Below are positions 23,364 through 32,700 of a DNA stretch of 64,000 nt, piece by piece (the stretch's first letter is position 1; the number at the start of each line of letters is the position of its first letter). Both the position numbers and the translations under genes were made by a program. The notes under the pieces are model-generated. The model saw nothing but the letters and a program-made list of their open reading frames with translations. It searched no databases and had not been told where the DNA came from. The DNA comes from a virus: positions 1-64,000 of IMG/VR virus record IMGVR_UViG_3300042430_002694. One strand, given 5' to 3'.

Positions 23364-24902
23364 TTATATTGAATTTAATAAGTCATCGTACTCAGCAGAA
23401 GATTTCCCTGGATTAGCTACTGGCGCTGGATAGTCAGGGCTTATTGCTAAGTCGTATGGAATTAAATTCGGTGGCATTGTTGTTGTGTGAACTGTATTGT
23501 ATTGAGTTCGCATTTGATTTTCCAGAGATTGAGTATCATCATCATCTGAGTAGAACTCGCTAGCTGGATCGTATTCTTCAGTTAGTTTTGCAAATTCATA
23601 ACTCATTCGATACATTTTGAAACTTTCGGTGTATCCACCATCACGGTTTGCAATTAACTTAATCTTCATTCGTTTTTCCATAGGTCCTCTAATCAAACCG
23701 AATAGAGAATCTACTGTATGTACAAGCCCAAATGATTCTGCGATATCTGACATGCTTAAGTCTTGATCGTCTACTGCATCTCTTTTAATTTGAGTTGCTG
23801 TAATAATACACCATTCATTTCGAATAGCAACAGCTCTTAATTCCTCAGAGATTACTTTGATCTTTTCGTAAACGTTTCCTTGCTCTCGCATCGGTCTCAT
23901 TAAGTTAATATAGTCAACTACGACTACTGTAAATTTCTTTCCAGTATTTTGCTGAACTTTTAGGAAATAATTTTCTACATCAATCGCTGAGGCAGTTCCG
24001 GTTGGAAATTCTTTAACTACTAATTCGCCTAGGTGAGAAGATTTGCTTCTAAGATCAGCGATCCGTTGAGTTACTTCTCCGACTTGAGTGTTATCTAGTA
24101 GGGCATCATAATTTTTAAATGGAATATCTAGAATCATTGACCCAAGTCGCTTCATGTATTTACGGTCAGATAACTCAAGAGTTGCAATTCCGACATGACA
24201 TCCGGCAACAAATGCTCGACCTGCAATATTAGAAAGGACCATTGACTTTCCTACTTTTGGACGCCCTTGAAAAACTACTAGCGTTTTAGGATTCCATCCA
24301 CCGCCTAGTGTCTTATCAAAGAATGGGAAACCTGTAGGATTTCCAATTTTAGATAGCTGAACGTGATCAATTGGAGTAAAGAAGTCTAGGCCTGATTCGG
24401 CACTAGTAAATGATACGTTTAATTTTTGATTAAATTTTTCACGAACTTCGTTAGTTATTAGCTCAACATTCTCTGGGTTAATGTCAGTTGTTTTTAAATA
24501 CGAAAGAACATCAATTACTGAACCGTTTAGATTTTTGTAAAAGATGAAGGCTTTTGTGTACTTAAATAAGAAATCGTAATTGTAAGTAGTCAAGTCTACT
24601 TCGAATAGAGCTTTGTATTTAGAATCAGGAATATCTAGATTCGCTAGATTAATAAGTTCACGAAGTTCATTACGAGTTGGGATCTTTGAATATTCGACGA
24701 AAAACTTCTTTGCGAGACGGTACACTCTTTGTAAAGTGTCGTCGTTAAAGTAGTGAGCTTTGATTAATGGAATAACCTCCCTCTTGTCCATTGAATCGTA
24801 ATTCTTAGGCTTAATGATAATATCATTATCGTCTTCAGTTAGGACAAAATTAAAGATTATTTTTTCGAGAAGCTCAATGTTCTCTTTGAAGTCTATCATC
24901 AT
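23364..24902 (-). CDS. Replicative DNA helicase (gp41/DnaB-like)
   Basis: A 512-residue protein. The N-terminal 170 residues are helical; then RecA-like core motifs are seen: Walker A GRPKVGKS (213-220), a Glu-containing ATLELSDRK, and VVVDYINLMRP as the B-motif, followed by ITATQIKRD (motif H3/ Q-finger). This is the F4 hexameric helicase family. It is expected to unwind the phage DNA ahead of the polymerase. No separate primase gene was recognised in this window. The gene follows the 113-residue unknown by 5 bases. The C-terminus is low-complexity. Confidence 0.9.
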   Translation of the reverse strand: MMIDFKENIELLEKIIFNFVLTEDDNDIIIKPKNYDSMDKREVIPLIKAHYFNDDTLQRVYRLAKKFFVEYSKIPTRNELRELINLANLDIPDSKYKALFEVDLTTYNYDFLFKYTKAFIFYKNLNGSVIDVLSYLKTTDINPENVELITNEVREKFNQKLNVSFTSAESGLDFFTPIDHVQLSKIGNPTGFPFFDKTLGGGWNPKTLVVFQGRPKVGKSMVLSNIAGRAFVAGCHVGIATLELSDRKYMKRLGSMILDIPFKNYDALLDNTQVGEVTQRIADLRSKSSHLGELVVKEFPTGTASAIDVENYFLKVQQNTGKKFTVVVVDYINLMRPMREQGNVYEKIKVISEELRAVAIRNEWCIITATQIKRDAVDDQDLSMSDIAESFGLVHTVDSLFGLIRGPMEKRMKIKLIANRDGGYTESFKMYRMSYEFAKLTEEYDPASEFYSDDDDTQSLENQMRTQYNTVHTTTMPPNLIPYDLAISPDYPAPVANPGKSSAEYDDLLNSI

Positions 24903-24907
24903 ATTTT

Positions 24908-25249
24908 TTAATTGGCTATTGTGTAATATTTTAAAAATTCAGATTCATTGATTGTAATGAATTCTCCTTTTTTTATAAGTATATCATCTTCTATCAAAGT
25001 TTTCATGATAAGTTTTATCTTATCTCTAAACTCTTCATCATTCATTTTATCCCCAAATACGTATTTCAACGTTTTAGTAGAGAATTTAATGTCAGTTTGA
25101 TCAAATTCCTTTGATTTTGAAATTGTGACTTTGACTATGTAGGACAGAATATCGAACACAAAGTCCTGCCCAGTTGGATAACTAGGCAGAGCGATGTGAG
25201 ATTCTAGTAAGTATTTAAGTGGGATTGTTTGCTGTAAATTAATCTGCAT
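24908..25249 (-). CDS. Unknown small protein between UvsX and helicase
   Basis: A 113-residue protein overlapping the end of uvsX by 11 bases. The C-terminal 50 residues (EEFRDKIKLIMKTLIEDDIL followed by a short strand-turn and INESEFLKYY) have a helix-turn-strand pattern like a winged-helix domain. No sequence family is recognised. Given its place before the helicase it could be a loader or regulator (T4 uses gp59), but T4 gp59 is about twice as long and no clear similarity is visible. Confidence 0.55.
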   Translation of the reverse strand: MQINLQQTIPLKYLLESHIALPSYPTGQDFVFDILSYIVKVTISKSKEFDQTDIKFSTKTLKYVFGDKMNDEEFRDKIKLIMKTLIEDDILIKKGEFITINESEFLKYYTIAN

Positions 25250-26429
25250 CTTCTGAACTAGTTAAGTCTTCTAATTCATCTATTTCAATCTCGTCTATTC
25301 CGTCTTGTGTTTCTGGGAATTTAAAAGTAGGTTTAATAACTTTCTCATCCAGTTCAGTTAAGACTTCCTTGGTGAATAGTCGATCAGAGAAAAATTCTTT
25401 TACTGGAACGGCATCGCCATTATGTCTAATGATGTAGGTTTTTCCAAGTTTCTTAGGTAGGAAATAAAAAGTCTCACCGTTTAATTGAAACGCTGAACAT
25501 AAGTCAGCCTCATCAGGTTTAAGTTTTGAGAATTCTTTCTCGGTTAACTTATTACCACGACCGACTCCACAATTTTCCCAGTTTACGTATTGTTCCAGTC
25601 CAACAAACTGATTCATACCTTTATGGAAAGAGATATGGAACTCAATATCAATTGGTCTAGCTAAACGATTCTTCTTAGTTTTAGATCTAACGATAATTCC
25701 AGTAGTTGTTTTAGCTTCATCCCTAAGGGTTCCTTTACTTAACATCAAGATAATTGAGGCAGAGAACTCTGGACCTCCACCGCCTGACATACCTTTTGGA
25801 GTATATTGATCCATTGAAGCGTATGTGTGGTTAGTAAAGATAAACGGAACTTTATAATTTGAAAGATCTAACGTTAATGACTTGAATAGGGATCTCATCT
25901 CTTTTGCACGTAATCCCATATCTGCTGCATTTTTACCTGCATCCATATCACGTTGACTTTTATCAGTATCCAACATTCCTACTGAATCTACAAATAGAGC
26001 AAGCTTAAGTCCTGGATTTTCTTTAATTGTTTCAATTAGGTCATGAACGAAGAATTTAACTTCGCTGATAAGGCCCATACGTAAATATTTTAATTTAGTT
26101 AAGTCTACTCCAAATTTAACGTAATCACTTGAATCGATTGCACCTTCGGTGTCAATATAGATTACCATGTAGTCTTTCTTCTGCAACTCACGAACTGCAT
26201 TTAAACATAAGAATGTTTTACCTGAACCTGAGTCTCCAGCAATTCCAATACTACGAGTGTTAGGATAACCTCCAAAAAGGGATCCTGACATTTGAGCATT
26301 TAATAAGTAGTTTCCAGTCGGGATGTACTCTTCGATGTCAGAGAATCCGCGAATCTCAATTTTTGATTTTACTTTCTTTTCGAGCAAGTCGTTAAACTTA
26401 GCGAAAGCGTCCATTGTTGTTTTTGCCAT
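25239..26429 (-). CDS. uvsX: Recombinase UvsX/RecA-like
   Basis: A 396-residue strand-exchange protein. Walker A GDSGSGKT (65-72), an IDTEG box near residue 93, Walker B ALFVDSVG near residue 140, and a SGGGGPEFSAS loop near residue 225 are those of the RecA/UvsX family. It forms filaments on single-stranded DNA and drives recombination-dependent replication and repair. An 11-base inverted repeat lies just upstream. Length is close to T4 UvsX (391). It is the first gene after the nudix-like protein, with a 48-base gap, so may have its own promoter. Confidence 0.93.
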   Translation of the reverse strand: MAKTTMDAFAKFNDLLEKKVKSKIEIRGFSDIEEYIPTGNYLLNAQMSGSLFGGYPNTRSIGIAGDSGSGKTFLCLNAVRELQKKDYMVIYIDTEGAIDSSDYVKFGVDLTKLKYLRMGLISEVKFFVHDLIETIKENPGLKLALFVDSVGMLDTDKSQRDMDAGKNAADMGLRAKEMRSLFKSLTLDLSNYKVPFIFTNHTYASMDQYTPKGMSGGGGPEFSASIILMLSKGTLRDEAKTTTGIIVRSKTKKNRLARPIDIEFHISFHKGMNQFVGLEQYVNWENCGVGRGNKLTEKEFSKLKPDEADLCSAFQLNGETFYFLPKKLGKTYIIRHNGDAVPVKEFFSDRLFTKEVLTELDEKVIKPTFKFPETQDGIDEIEIDELEDLTSSEDAD

Positions 26430-26441
26430 GTTGTAAAAATT

Positions 26442-26473
26442 ATTTTAGTATCTTTTACAAGGGATACTAAAAT
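26442..26473. promoter_or_regulatory. 11-base inverted repeat before uvsX
   Basis: Arms ATTTTAGTATC and GATACTAAAAT with a 10-base spacer, between the nudix-like gene and uvsX. On the minus strand it contains TTTTAGTATC. It could be an attenuator/terminator hairpin, an operator or part of a promoter. The stem is AT-rich and lacks a strong U-tract, so a simple terminator is less likely. Confidence 0.45.
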
Positions 26474-26477
26474 GGGT

Positions 26478-27035
26478 TTAGTTAAAGTATGAAATTAATA
26501 AAAATGATCCAGAAAGGACCGTTGTGTCTGAGTAGTCTCCATTTACTACTTGGTGAAATCCGACTTTCACTATATTAGAATTATCTTTAGTGAAGTGGTC
26601 CTTTGATAGGTTTCGAGTAAAAGAAATGTCGTTCTTTGAAGTTAGGTTAACTCCGTAACAGTGCATCTTTAGCGACATTGGAGAATTCATTGAAATATCT
26701 CCCAAGTAAAAAATACTGTCTTCAGTAAGTCCAACCTCATCGATATTTAAACCAGCTTCCTCAATTAAAGCTCGACATACTGAGTCGTATGGAGTTTTAT
26801 CTAGATCTGGGTTAACTGTGTCAATTACTAATGAATTACCGGTTTGGCCATTTACCATATTCGGAGACTCGAGTAAAAATATTGACTTAATTGACTTAGT
26901 ATCTGGGCTTAATTCAAATGGAATAATGCAGATATAATCTAGATCATCTGATAAGTAATCGGCTGAATGTTGGTCCTTTTTTAAAGTTAACACCTTAAAT
27001 TTTCCGATTTGGGTTCTAGTTTCGTTATTAGTCAT
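26478..27035 (-). CDS. Nudix-like protein (degenerate box)
   Basis: A 185-residue protein. A segment ending CRALIEEAGLNI is similar to the Nudix box (R-E-x-x-E-E-x-G-x), although the leading Gly and first Glu expected in the 23-residue box are not clear. Nudix enzymes hydrolyse nucleoside diphosphates linked to other groups. It overlaps the upstream gene by 8 bases within the replication operon. A role in nucleotide or cofactor clearance is possible, or a regulatory, inactive family member. Confidence 0.5.
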   Translation of the reverse strand: MTNNETRTQIGKFKVLTLKKDQHSADYLSDDLDYICIIPFELSPDTKSIKSIFLLESPNMVNGQTGNSLVIDTVNPDLDKTPYDSVCRALIEEAGLNIDEVGLTEDSIFYLGDISMNSPMSLKMHCYGVNLTSKNDISFTRNLSKDHFTKDNSNIVKVGFHQVVNGDYSDTTVLSGSFLLISYFN

Positions 27036-27672
27036 TTGCGGCTACTCCTTTTTGTTTAGGTGATGCGCTTAAAGTCTTCTTCATAGTTTTCTTAATCGCA
27101 TCAACGGTTATGCTGTTATTTATATAGTTTGACAGTTTAGTCAAAAACTCCTCTTTGTTCTTGGAATTAGTGTACATCATTTTCAATAGACTCTTACTTG
27201 GAAGTTTAATCCTAACTGCTAAGTTTAGGTCAGTATCCTCCAATGAAAACATTCCAAATAGATCGCTTGGATCTACTTGAACTTGTTGACGAAGAGCTGT
27301 TTGATTAACTGGTTCAGCAGGTCTAGCTACTGGTGCAATCTCTTTTACCGTATTAGCAAATTCAGCAGGAATTTCGGGAGCAACTTGAATATCTTCAGTT
27401 AAGGAAGGTATGTAGTTAATTGACTGGATTTCAGCCATTGATAATCTAGGCTGGTCGTCAGTGATCATCATTAAGTCTGATGAAACTGCATCTGTGTCCA
27501 TTTGACTTCCATCAGATAGGACTGCTAGAAATCGACCGTTTCGTCCAGGCAGTACGTCCCTAACGGTTACAATAGTACCAGCTTTTCGTGGATCATTTGT
27601 TTTAATCCATTGAAACTCATTTGATTGAAAGCTACTCTTAATAGCCATCATCGTTTCGATATCGTAATTCAT
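27028..27672 (-). CDS. Unknown protein downstream of the polymerase fragment
   Basis: The start is placed at ATG 27672 (MNYDIETMM), 19 bases after the polymerase stop; a longer frame starts earlier but would overlap the polymerase. The protein is 214 residues. A small beta-rich part (TIVTVRDVLPGRNGRFLAVL) looks SH3-like. A Pro/Ala/Gln-rich linker follows, then a helical C-terminus with Lys-rich end. No polymerase motif is present, so it is not the missing polymerase half. Function is unknown. Confidence 0.55.
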   Translation of the reverse strand: MNYDIETMMAIKSSFQSNEFQWIKTNDPRKAGTIVTVRDVLPGRNGRFLAVLSDGSQMDTDAVSSDLMMITDDQPRLSMAEIQSINYIPSLTEDIQVAPEIPAEFANTVKEIAPVARPAEPVNQTALRQQVQVDPSDLFGMFSLEDTDLNLAVRIKLPSKSLLKMMYTNSKNKEEFLTKLSNYINNSITVDAIKKTMKKTLSASPKQKGVAAND

Positions 27673-27691
27673 AATTATGTTTTTTATTTTT

Positions 27692-29074
27692 TTAAGCCAC
27701 TTTATCACTGGACAATTGTTCTTCTAATTTTTTCATTTCGTCCTTAGTATCAACACGACCATTGTATAGTCTTGTTAAAATAGTTCGAGCAGCTGAATCG
27801 TATTTCTTAGTAAATAACGTGTCGTTCTTGGTTAAGACCTGATCAATCGTAGGTTCTTGACCAGCTTTAATTTTTCCACCGTATGAATCTGGTGAAATAT
27901 TAAATTGGATTTGGATATTGGGATACATTGAGGCAAAGTCAAAACATGAAACGTATTTGTAATATCCAGGTTCAGGCTTAGCGACGTATGCTCCATCGTA
28001 AGTTGCATCTTCTTCTAATTCTCTTCGGTCGTTTGCCATATACAAACCTCTTTCTAAGAATTCACGACACATTAGAGTTTCAGTAATGAATACTGCAGAG
28101 AATACTTTTGATACATCGACCTTTGCAAACTTGGAGATAGCGAAGGCTACATCAAGCAATCCAAGCTTATCTTCAATTAGTTTAACTAGAATTGTATCGA
28201 TAATGTTATACTTTGTAAAGTTCTCAACGTCTTGCTGAGCTTCCATCATTGTTGCATATTCACTATGTAATTTAGTTGTTCCTAATACTAAATTTGCAAT
28301 GTAATCTAACTTGTAATTCTCAACTACTTTGTAAGGTTTAGTATTCATAAACACTTCCATGTAATCCAGAAGTCCTAAGTGAACTGGCATTTTGGCCTTG
28401 CCGATTAGGGTTTTAGAAGGCATGTTTAACATTGGTTCAATTCCTAAATTCTTACAACGATTAATTAAATACAACCAGTCAAATCCAATTACGTTCCAGC
28501 CTGTTAAGAAAGGAATCTTTGGAAGAACTTTGTGAAAGAAAGTTTTCATTAAGTCTTCTTCATGTTCAAAGAATAGGTGCTTAACTACGAACGTTTGCTC
28601 ATGCGCTTTAAAATAATCATTTACTTCGTCTTCTAGTCGAGTAACTACATCAGGTGCAAGATCTCGCATAGTTGACATTACGAAACATACGTTATCTTCA
28701 TTTACGAAAGTAATCATATTAACCGGCATTGCGGCTTTAGCTGGATCTGGGAAATCTTGAGAAATAAGCTGAATCTCAATATCCAGATAGTATTTCTTTG
28801 GGCTATCATCTGAATAAATTGAAGCGAGCTCAGTTTCGGCTAACCTAGTTTGAGTTAACTCTTCAAGCCTAAATCGACTTAACCATTTTCCTTGAACCTT
28901 CTTTAGGAATCTTCCATCCCAATTTCTATGTTCAGTTGGAGTTGGCGTTAGATTCCAGTTGTACAGGTCATGCGGAAGTATTGGTTTCTTCATGAATCCG
29001 ATATTTCCATCTGGTTTATAATATGAGATTAGAAGAGCTGAGTCTTCTGTGTGAAATTCTGTACTTACAATCAT
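27692..29074 (-). CDS. Family B DNA polymerase, N-terminal part only (gp43-like)
   Basis: A 460-residue protein with the 3'-5' exonuclease motifs YLDIEI (D98, E100), NVIGFDWLYL (D199) and YNIID (Y289, D293), and then palm motif A FDFASMYP (378-385, D379). It ends about 75 residues later, before motif B (K-x-x-x-N-S-x-Y-G) and motif C (Y-G-D-T-D-S), both absent from this frame and from every other frame in the window. T4 gp43 is about 898 residues. The stop is followed by a different gene. A second part must be encoded elsewhere, as in other split T4-like polymerases, or the gene is broken. No intein signature is seen at the end. Confidence 0.9.
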   Translation of the reverse strand: MIVSTEFHTEDSALLISYYKPDGNIGFMKKPILPHDLYNWNLTPTPTEHRNWDGRFLKKVQGKWLSRFRLEELTQTRLAETELASIYSDDSPKKYYLDIEIQLISQDFPDPAKAAMPVNMITFVNEDNVCFVMSTMRDLAPDVVTRLEDEVNDYFKAHEQTFVVKHLFFEHEEDLMKTFFHKVLPKIPFLTGWNVIGFDWLYLINRCKNLGIEPMLNMPSKTLIGKAKMPVHLGLLDYMEVFMNTKPYKVVENYKLDYIANLVLGTTKLHSEYATMMEAQQDVENFTKYNIIDTILVKLIEDKLGLLDVAFAISKFAKVDVSKVFSAVFITETLMCREFLERGLYMANDRRELEEDATYDGAYVAKPEPGYYKYVSCFDFASMYPNIQIQFNISPDSYGGKIKAGQEPTIDQVLTKNDTLFTKKYDSAARTILTRLYNGRVDTKDEMKKLEEQLSSDKVA

Positions 29075-29092
29075 ATTGTATATTTTACTAAA

Positions 29093-29572
29093 TTAATAAC
29101 CTCTCTGTTGGCGAGCCTTGTTCTCCTCATTCTTAGACATGTACATATTGAACATTTCCTGAGAAGTCATTCCTACTGATACTGCATAGTTCATAAAGAA
29201 GTGTAGCATATCAATTATTTCAAATTTGCACTCAAGCTGATCAGACTCTGATAAATCTGAGAACTTTTTATCTGAGTAGCCTTCATGTGCGGATTTCCAA
29301 CGCTTCCAAATAGCATTACCTGAACCGTCATTGATTCCACCTAATGCATCGGTTGCTTCGTGGATCTCATCTATCATTGCATGGTTATTCATGTGCCAAA
29401 AGGTCATAAGCTCCCTAAGATTCATGTTGGCAAAGTCATACCCGTAAACATTCTTTTGTGTATCAGCCTGAATGTCCATGATTTGGCCTAATGTGTCTTC
29501 GTTCACTTCTGTTCTGTCTGACCAGTGATCTTTAATTTCTAATTTTGCACACGAGTTGTCTGTATTTGCCAT
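29093..29572 (-). CDS. dCTP/dUTP pyrophosphatase, gp56-like all-alpha NTPase
   Basis: A 159-residue protein and first gene of the operon. It matches the T4 gp56 pattern as I recall it: IMDIQADTQ near residue 30; DEIHEATDALGG and IWKRWKSA in the middle; and ECKFEIIDMLHFFMNYAVSVG with a final SKNEENKARQQRGY. Glu and Asp residues of the two E-x-x-E/D motifs (DEIHE, E-x-x-D in the second) would hold Mg2+. T4 gp56 removes dCTP (and dUTP), keeping unmodified C out of the DNA. With the gp42-like gene it suggests modified cytosine. Confidence 0.8.
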   Translation of the reverse strand: MANTDNSCAKLEIKDHWSDRTEVNEDTLGQIMDIQADTQKNVYGYDFANMNLRELMTFWHMNNHAMIDEIHEATDALGGINDGSGNAIWKRWKSAHEGYSDKKFSDLSESDQLECKFEIIDMLHFFMNYAVSVGMTSQEMFNMYMSKNEENKARQQRGY

Positions 29573-29641
29573 ATTTATGTAGTTTTACAGGATCTTTTAC
29601 CCTAAAAGTGAAAAAGGTTTAAGTTTAGTTAGAATAATACT

Positions 29642-29650
29642 GATAAATAA
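29642..29650 (+). promoter_or_regulatory. Late-promoter-like box GATAAATAA (distal) before sheath
   Basis: CTGATAAATAACAG lies 86 bases before the sheath ATG. A second box follows at 29702. The tandem arrangement may raise late expression. Confidence 0.4.
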
Positions 29651-29701
29651 CAGTAGCAACAACTAGACCAAGTTCAAAAGTTATGAATTTGGGACTAATG
29701 C

Positions 29702-29714
29702 GATAAATAAATAA
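29702..29714 (+). promoter_or_regulatory. Late-promoter-like box GATAAATAAATAA (proximal) before sheath
   Basis: The box ends 22 bases before the sheath ATG at 29737, the same spacing as before other large structural genes. It is T4-late-like (TATAAATA). Confidence 0.5.
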
Positions 29715-29736
29715 CTTAAAATAATACGCAAACTCG

Positions 29737-32700
29737 ATGGCAGAAAAATTAAATCTGAACCGATACAAAGCAAGTGGTGTCTATACGGTAGAAATTGACG
29801 AAAGCACTAACCTTAGCTTACCTCTTTCAACTGGAAGATTAGTAATCGGCTCTAGCAAAAAAGGACCTATCAATTCAGTAGTATTAGTGAATGACAATCG
29901 TTCACTATCCGCTGTATATGGTGAGACTGACACTAAATTGGAAAAAAACGGAAGCTTTTTCCACAGAACTATTGATGTTGCTTTACGTCAAGGCCCAGTT
30001 TACGCTTTAAACTTGTTACCGATTGCTGACACAGATGTTGCATACTTTACAACATTTAATACTGAGTCAGCATCTAACAATTCAACGTGGTCGGCAAATC
30101 TTTATCAAGATAGCATTTCAAGATTCTATAATACTCAAAAATTGTGGTTCGCTGATGTTGATGCGGTTAACAAATACAAAAATCTTGCGTTAGGTGATAC
30201 GTTCCCTGCGACTGGAACAATAGACAAGGATGCTAACAAAATCTTAAGTTTAGTAAATCTTTCTAAGAAAGCAGTTACTGCATGGGCAAGAATTGCTGAT
30301 ACTACTGGTTATGATATTAAAGTTAAAGAATACTATCAACTATTAGGAGACCGAGTAGAAGTTCCAGAATTTTTACACCCGGACGATTATGTTGCAGATT
30401 ACTTTGTTGAGCTTGCAGTAGTTGATGGTGATTGGACTGACTATATTCGTTTGTCGACTGACCCTATTTACAGACAGTACTTTACAGCAAACGGAATCAT
30501 TCTTTCTAAACTGGACGACTTTTTATCACTAAGAGATGTTGTTGTAGTTAATCGTACAATTGGAGCAATCATTCCTGACTTTAAGGATTTGGCTGGATCA
30601 ACTGCATCATTAGATACACTGTTTAATAGAAAATTCAGTAGCTCTAACGTATTTTGTGCAATTGACTACAAAAAAGTAGACTTAATTGACTTAACTAGCT
30701 CTACGTTTAATAGCGGTAGTTCAACTGAACCTATTGCACAACAGCGTATTGATTTAGTAGGTCACGGATTTGGTGAGCTTAATACAACTGATGGTAGTAA
30801 AACACTATACACTGTAGATAATGGAATAAGCGGAACTGATCCAATTGCTCTAATCGACGTGTTAAGTTACAAAAAATCAGCTGGATACGAATACTACTTT
30901 GAGTTAGACGGTCTTGCTCACTCAACTACTTTAGCAGCTGGTGAAACATACACAATGAATACAGGTGGAGACCTCTATATTACGGCTACTCAAGGAAGTA
31001 AATTATATGAAGCATGGGCAAATGGATTTGTTAAAGCTGGAGATACTTTACACTATTTAGCTGCACCGTCTAGTACTCCTACTACTCTATATTTAGGAAC
31101 TGACAACTTAGTTAAAACTCAAACTACTGGTCAAATTAAGTATATTGAATTTACAGCATATTCGGATATAACTAGAACTAATCAAGTAGATGCTCAATAC
31201 ATCACAGATGGAGCGCTTGAATTATTACACATTAAATCAACGGTAGTTAACCAATTTAATTATGAGTTTGACTTAACTAGTTCAGCTTTCTTTAATACAG
31301 TTGGAGCAAATAACTATCAGTATTTTTCTCCAAATCAATTAGTGTTCACATTGAATACGAATCTTTATGGAAATGTGGCTAAGAAAGAAACTGTTAATTT
31401 AGCGTACGACTCAGCACGCAGAGCATTAATTGATGGGTTCTTTGTACCAGGTCAATACATTAAAGCTAAGATCGCAACTGATGCGAATGGTGATAATGTA
31501 ATTAGAGATCGAGTTTTAAAAATTAAATCAGTTTACGCTCAACTAATATCAGTTCCAGTTGGACCTTCTAGTACTCCTACTAAAACTTTAAAGTACACGA
31601 TTACGGTAGATAATGCATACGATGCTAATGTTCAAGGAATTGATCTTACTGGTCAAACCGTTAAGGTTTATAAAGGAATTAAAAATTACGTAACTAATTT
31701 ACGAGGTTTCCACGTTCCAGCAATGGTAGTTGATGAGACTGCTCTTTATCCAAACGGTACAGCTTCTAGACAAGATGAAATTCTTGACTATATGTTTGAT
31801 TCAACTAATATTGCATCAACTCTAGCGGATAATGAGACTCTTGATTATCGTTATATTATTGATTCGTATGAAGGTCAAATTTCAAATGCATCAAAACAAC
31901 AACTTGTTCAACTTGCAGCAAATCACGGAAAAGCGTTAGCTATCTGTAATGCTCCATCTTTAGCACAATACGAAAAATCAAGTGACCCAAGCTTTATTGA
32001 TTTTAATACTAACTTAGTATCAGCTGAATACATTTCAACTGGTGGTAATTTATCTTCTAACCCAGCATTTACTTTTGGATTTGCAACTGGAGATAAAAAT
32101 GGTATTGCAATCTCTACTTACGCTGCATACTTTATGCCTAACTTGTTAATTTTCGAAGGAGGTAAAAACAAATCTATTCCGCCTGCAGCGTTCGTTGCTA
32201 ACACGTACATGAAGAAATACTCAAGTGGAAATACTTTCTCTATCGTTGCTGGTAAAAGAGGTATTATTACAGAAGCTGAAGTTACTGGACTTGAATACGA
32301 TTTAACTGATGACGATCGCGCTTACTTAGAGCCTGTTGGATTTAACTTAATTGTTAGACGTAGAGGTTTTGGAGTAATGATTTTCTCTAATAACACAGGT
32401 TATCAAAGAGTAAGATCAGCACTTAATAACGTTCACGTTAGAGAGGCATTAGTAACAATCGAAAGAGACGTTGAGAGAATCTTATTGAACTTCTTATTTG
32501 AATTCAATGATCCTACTACACGATTAAGAGTTAAAACTCTAGTTAAAAACTACTTAACTGCAGTTCAAGACGCTAGAGGTATTGCAACTTTCGATATTGT
32601 ATTTGATGATTCAAATAACGGTCCTGAAGTTCTTGAAAACAATGCAGGTATCATCGATATTATCGTTGACTTCCCAAGAGGTATTCACAAGTTCATCAAT

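Noticed and set aside
27028-27708. The frame after the polymerase fragment as its missing C-terminal part
   Set aside because: It lacks motifs B and C and reads as an unrelated protein with a linker and Lys-rich end. It starts with its own ATG at 27672.
27692-27760. A split intein at the end of the polymerase fragment
   Set aside because: No Cys/Ser start and no intein blocks are seen after motif A; the frame simply ends S-S-D-K-V-A and stops.
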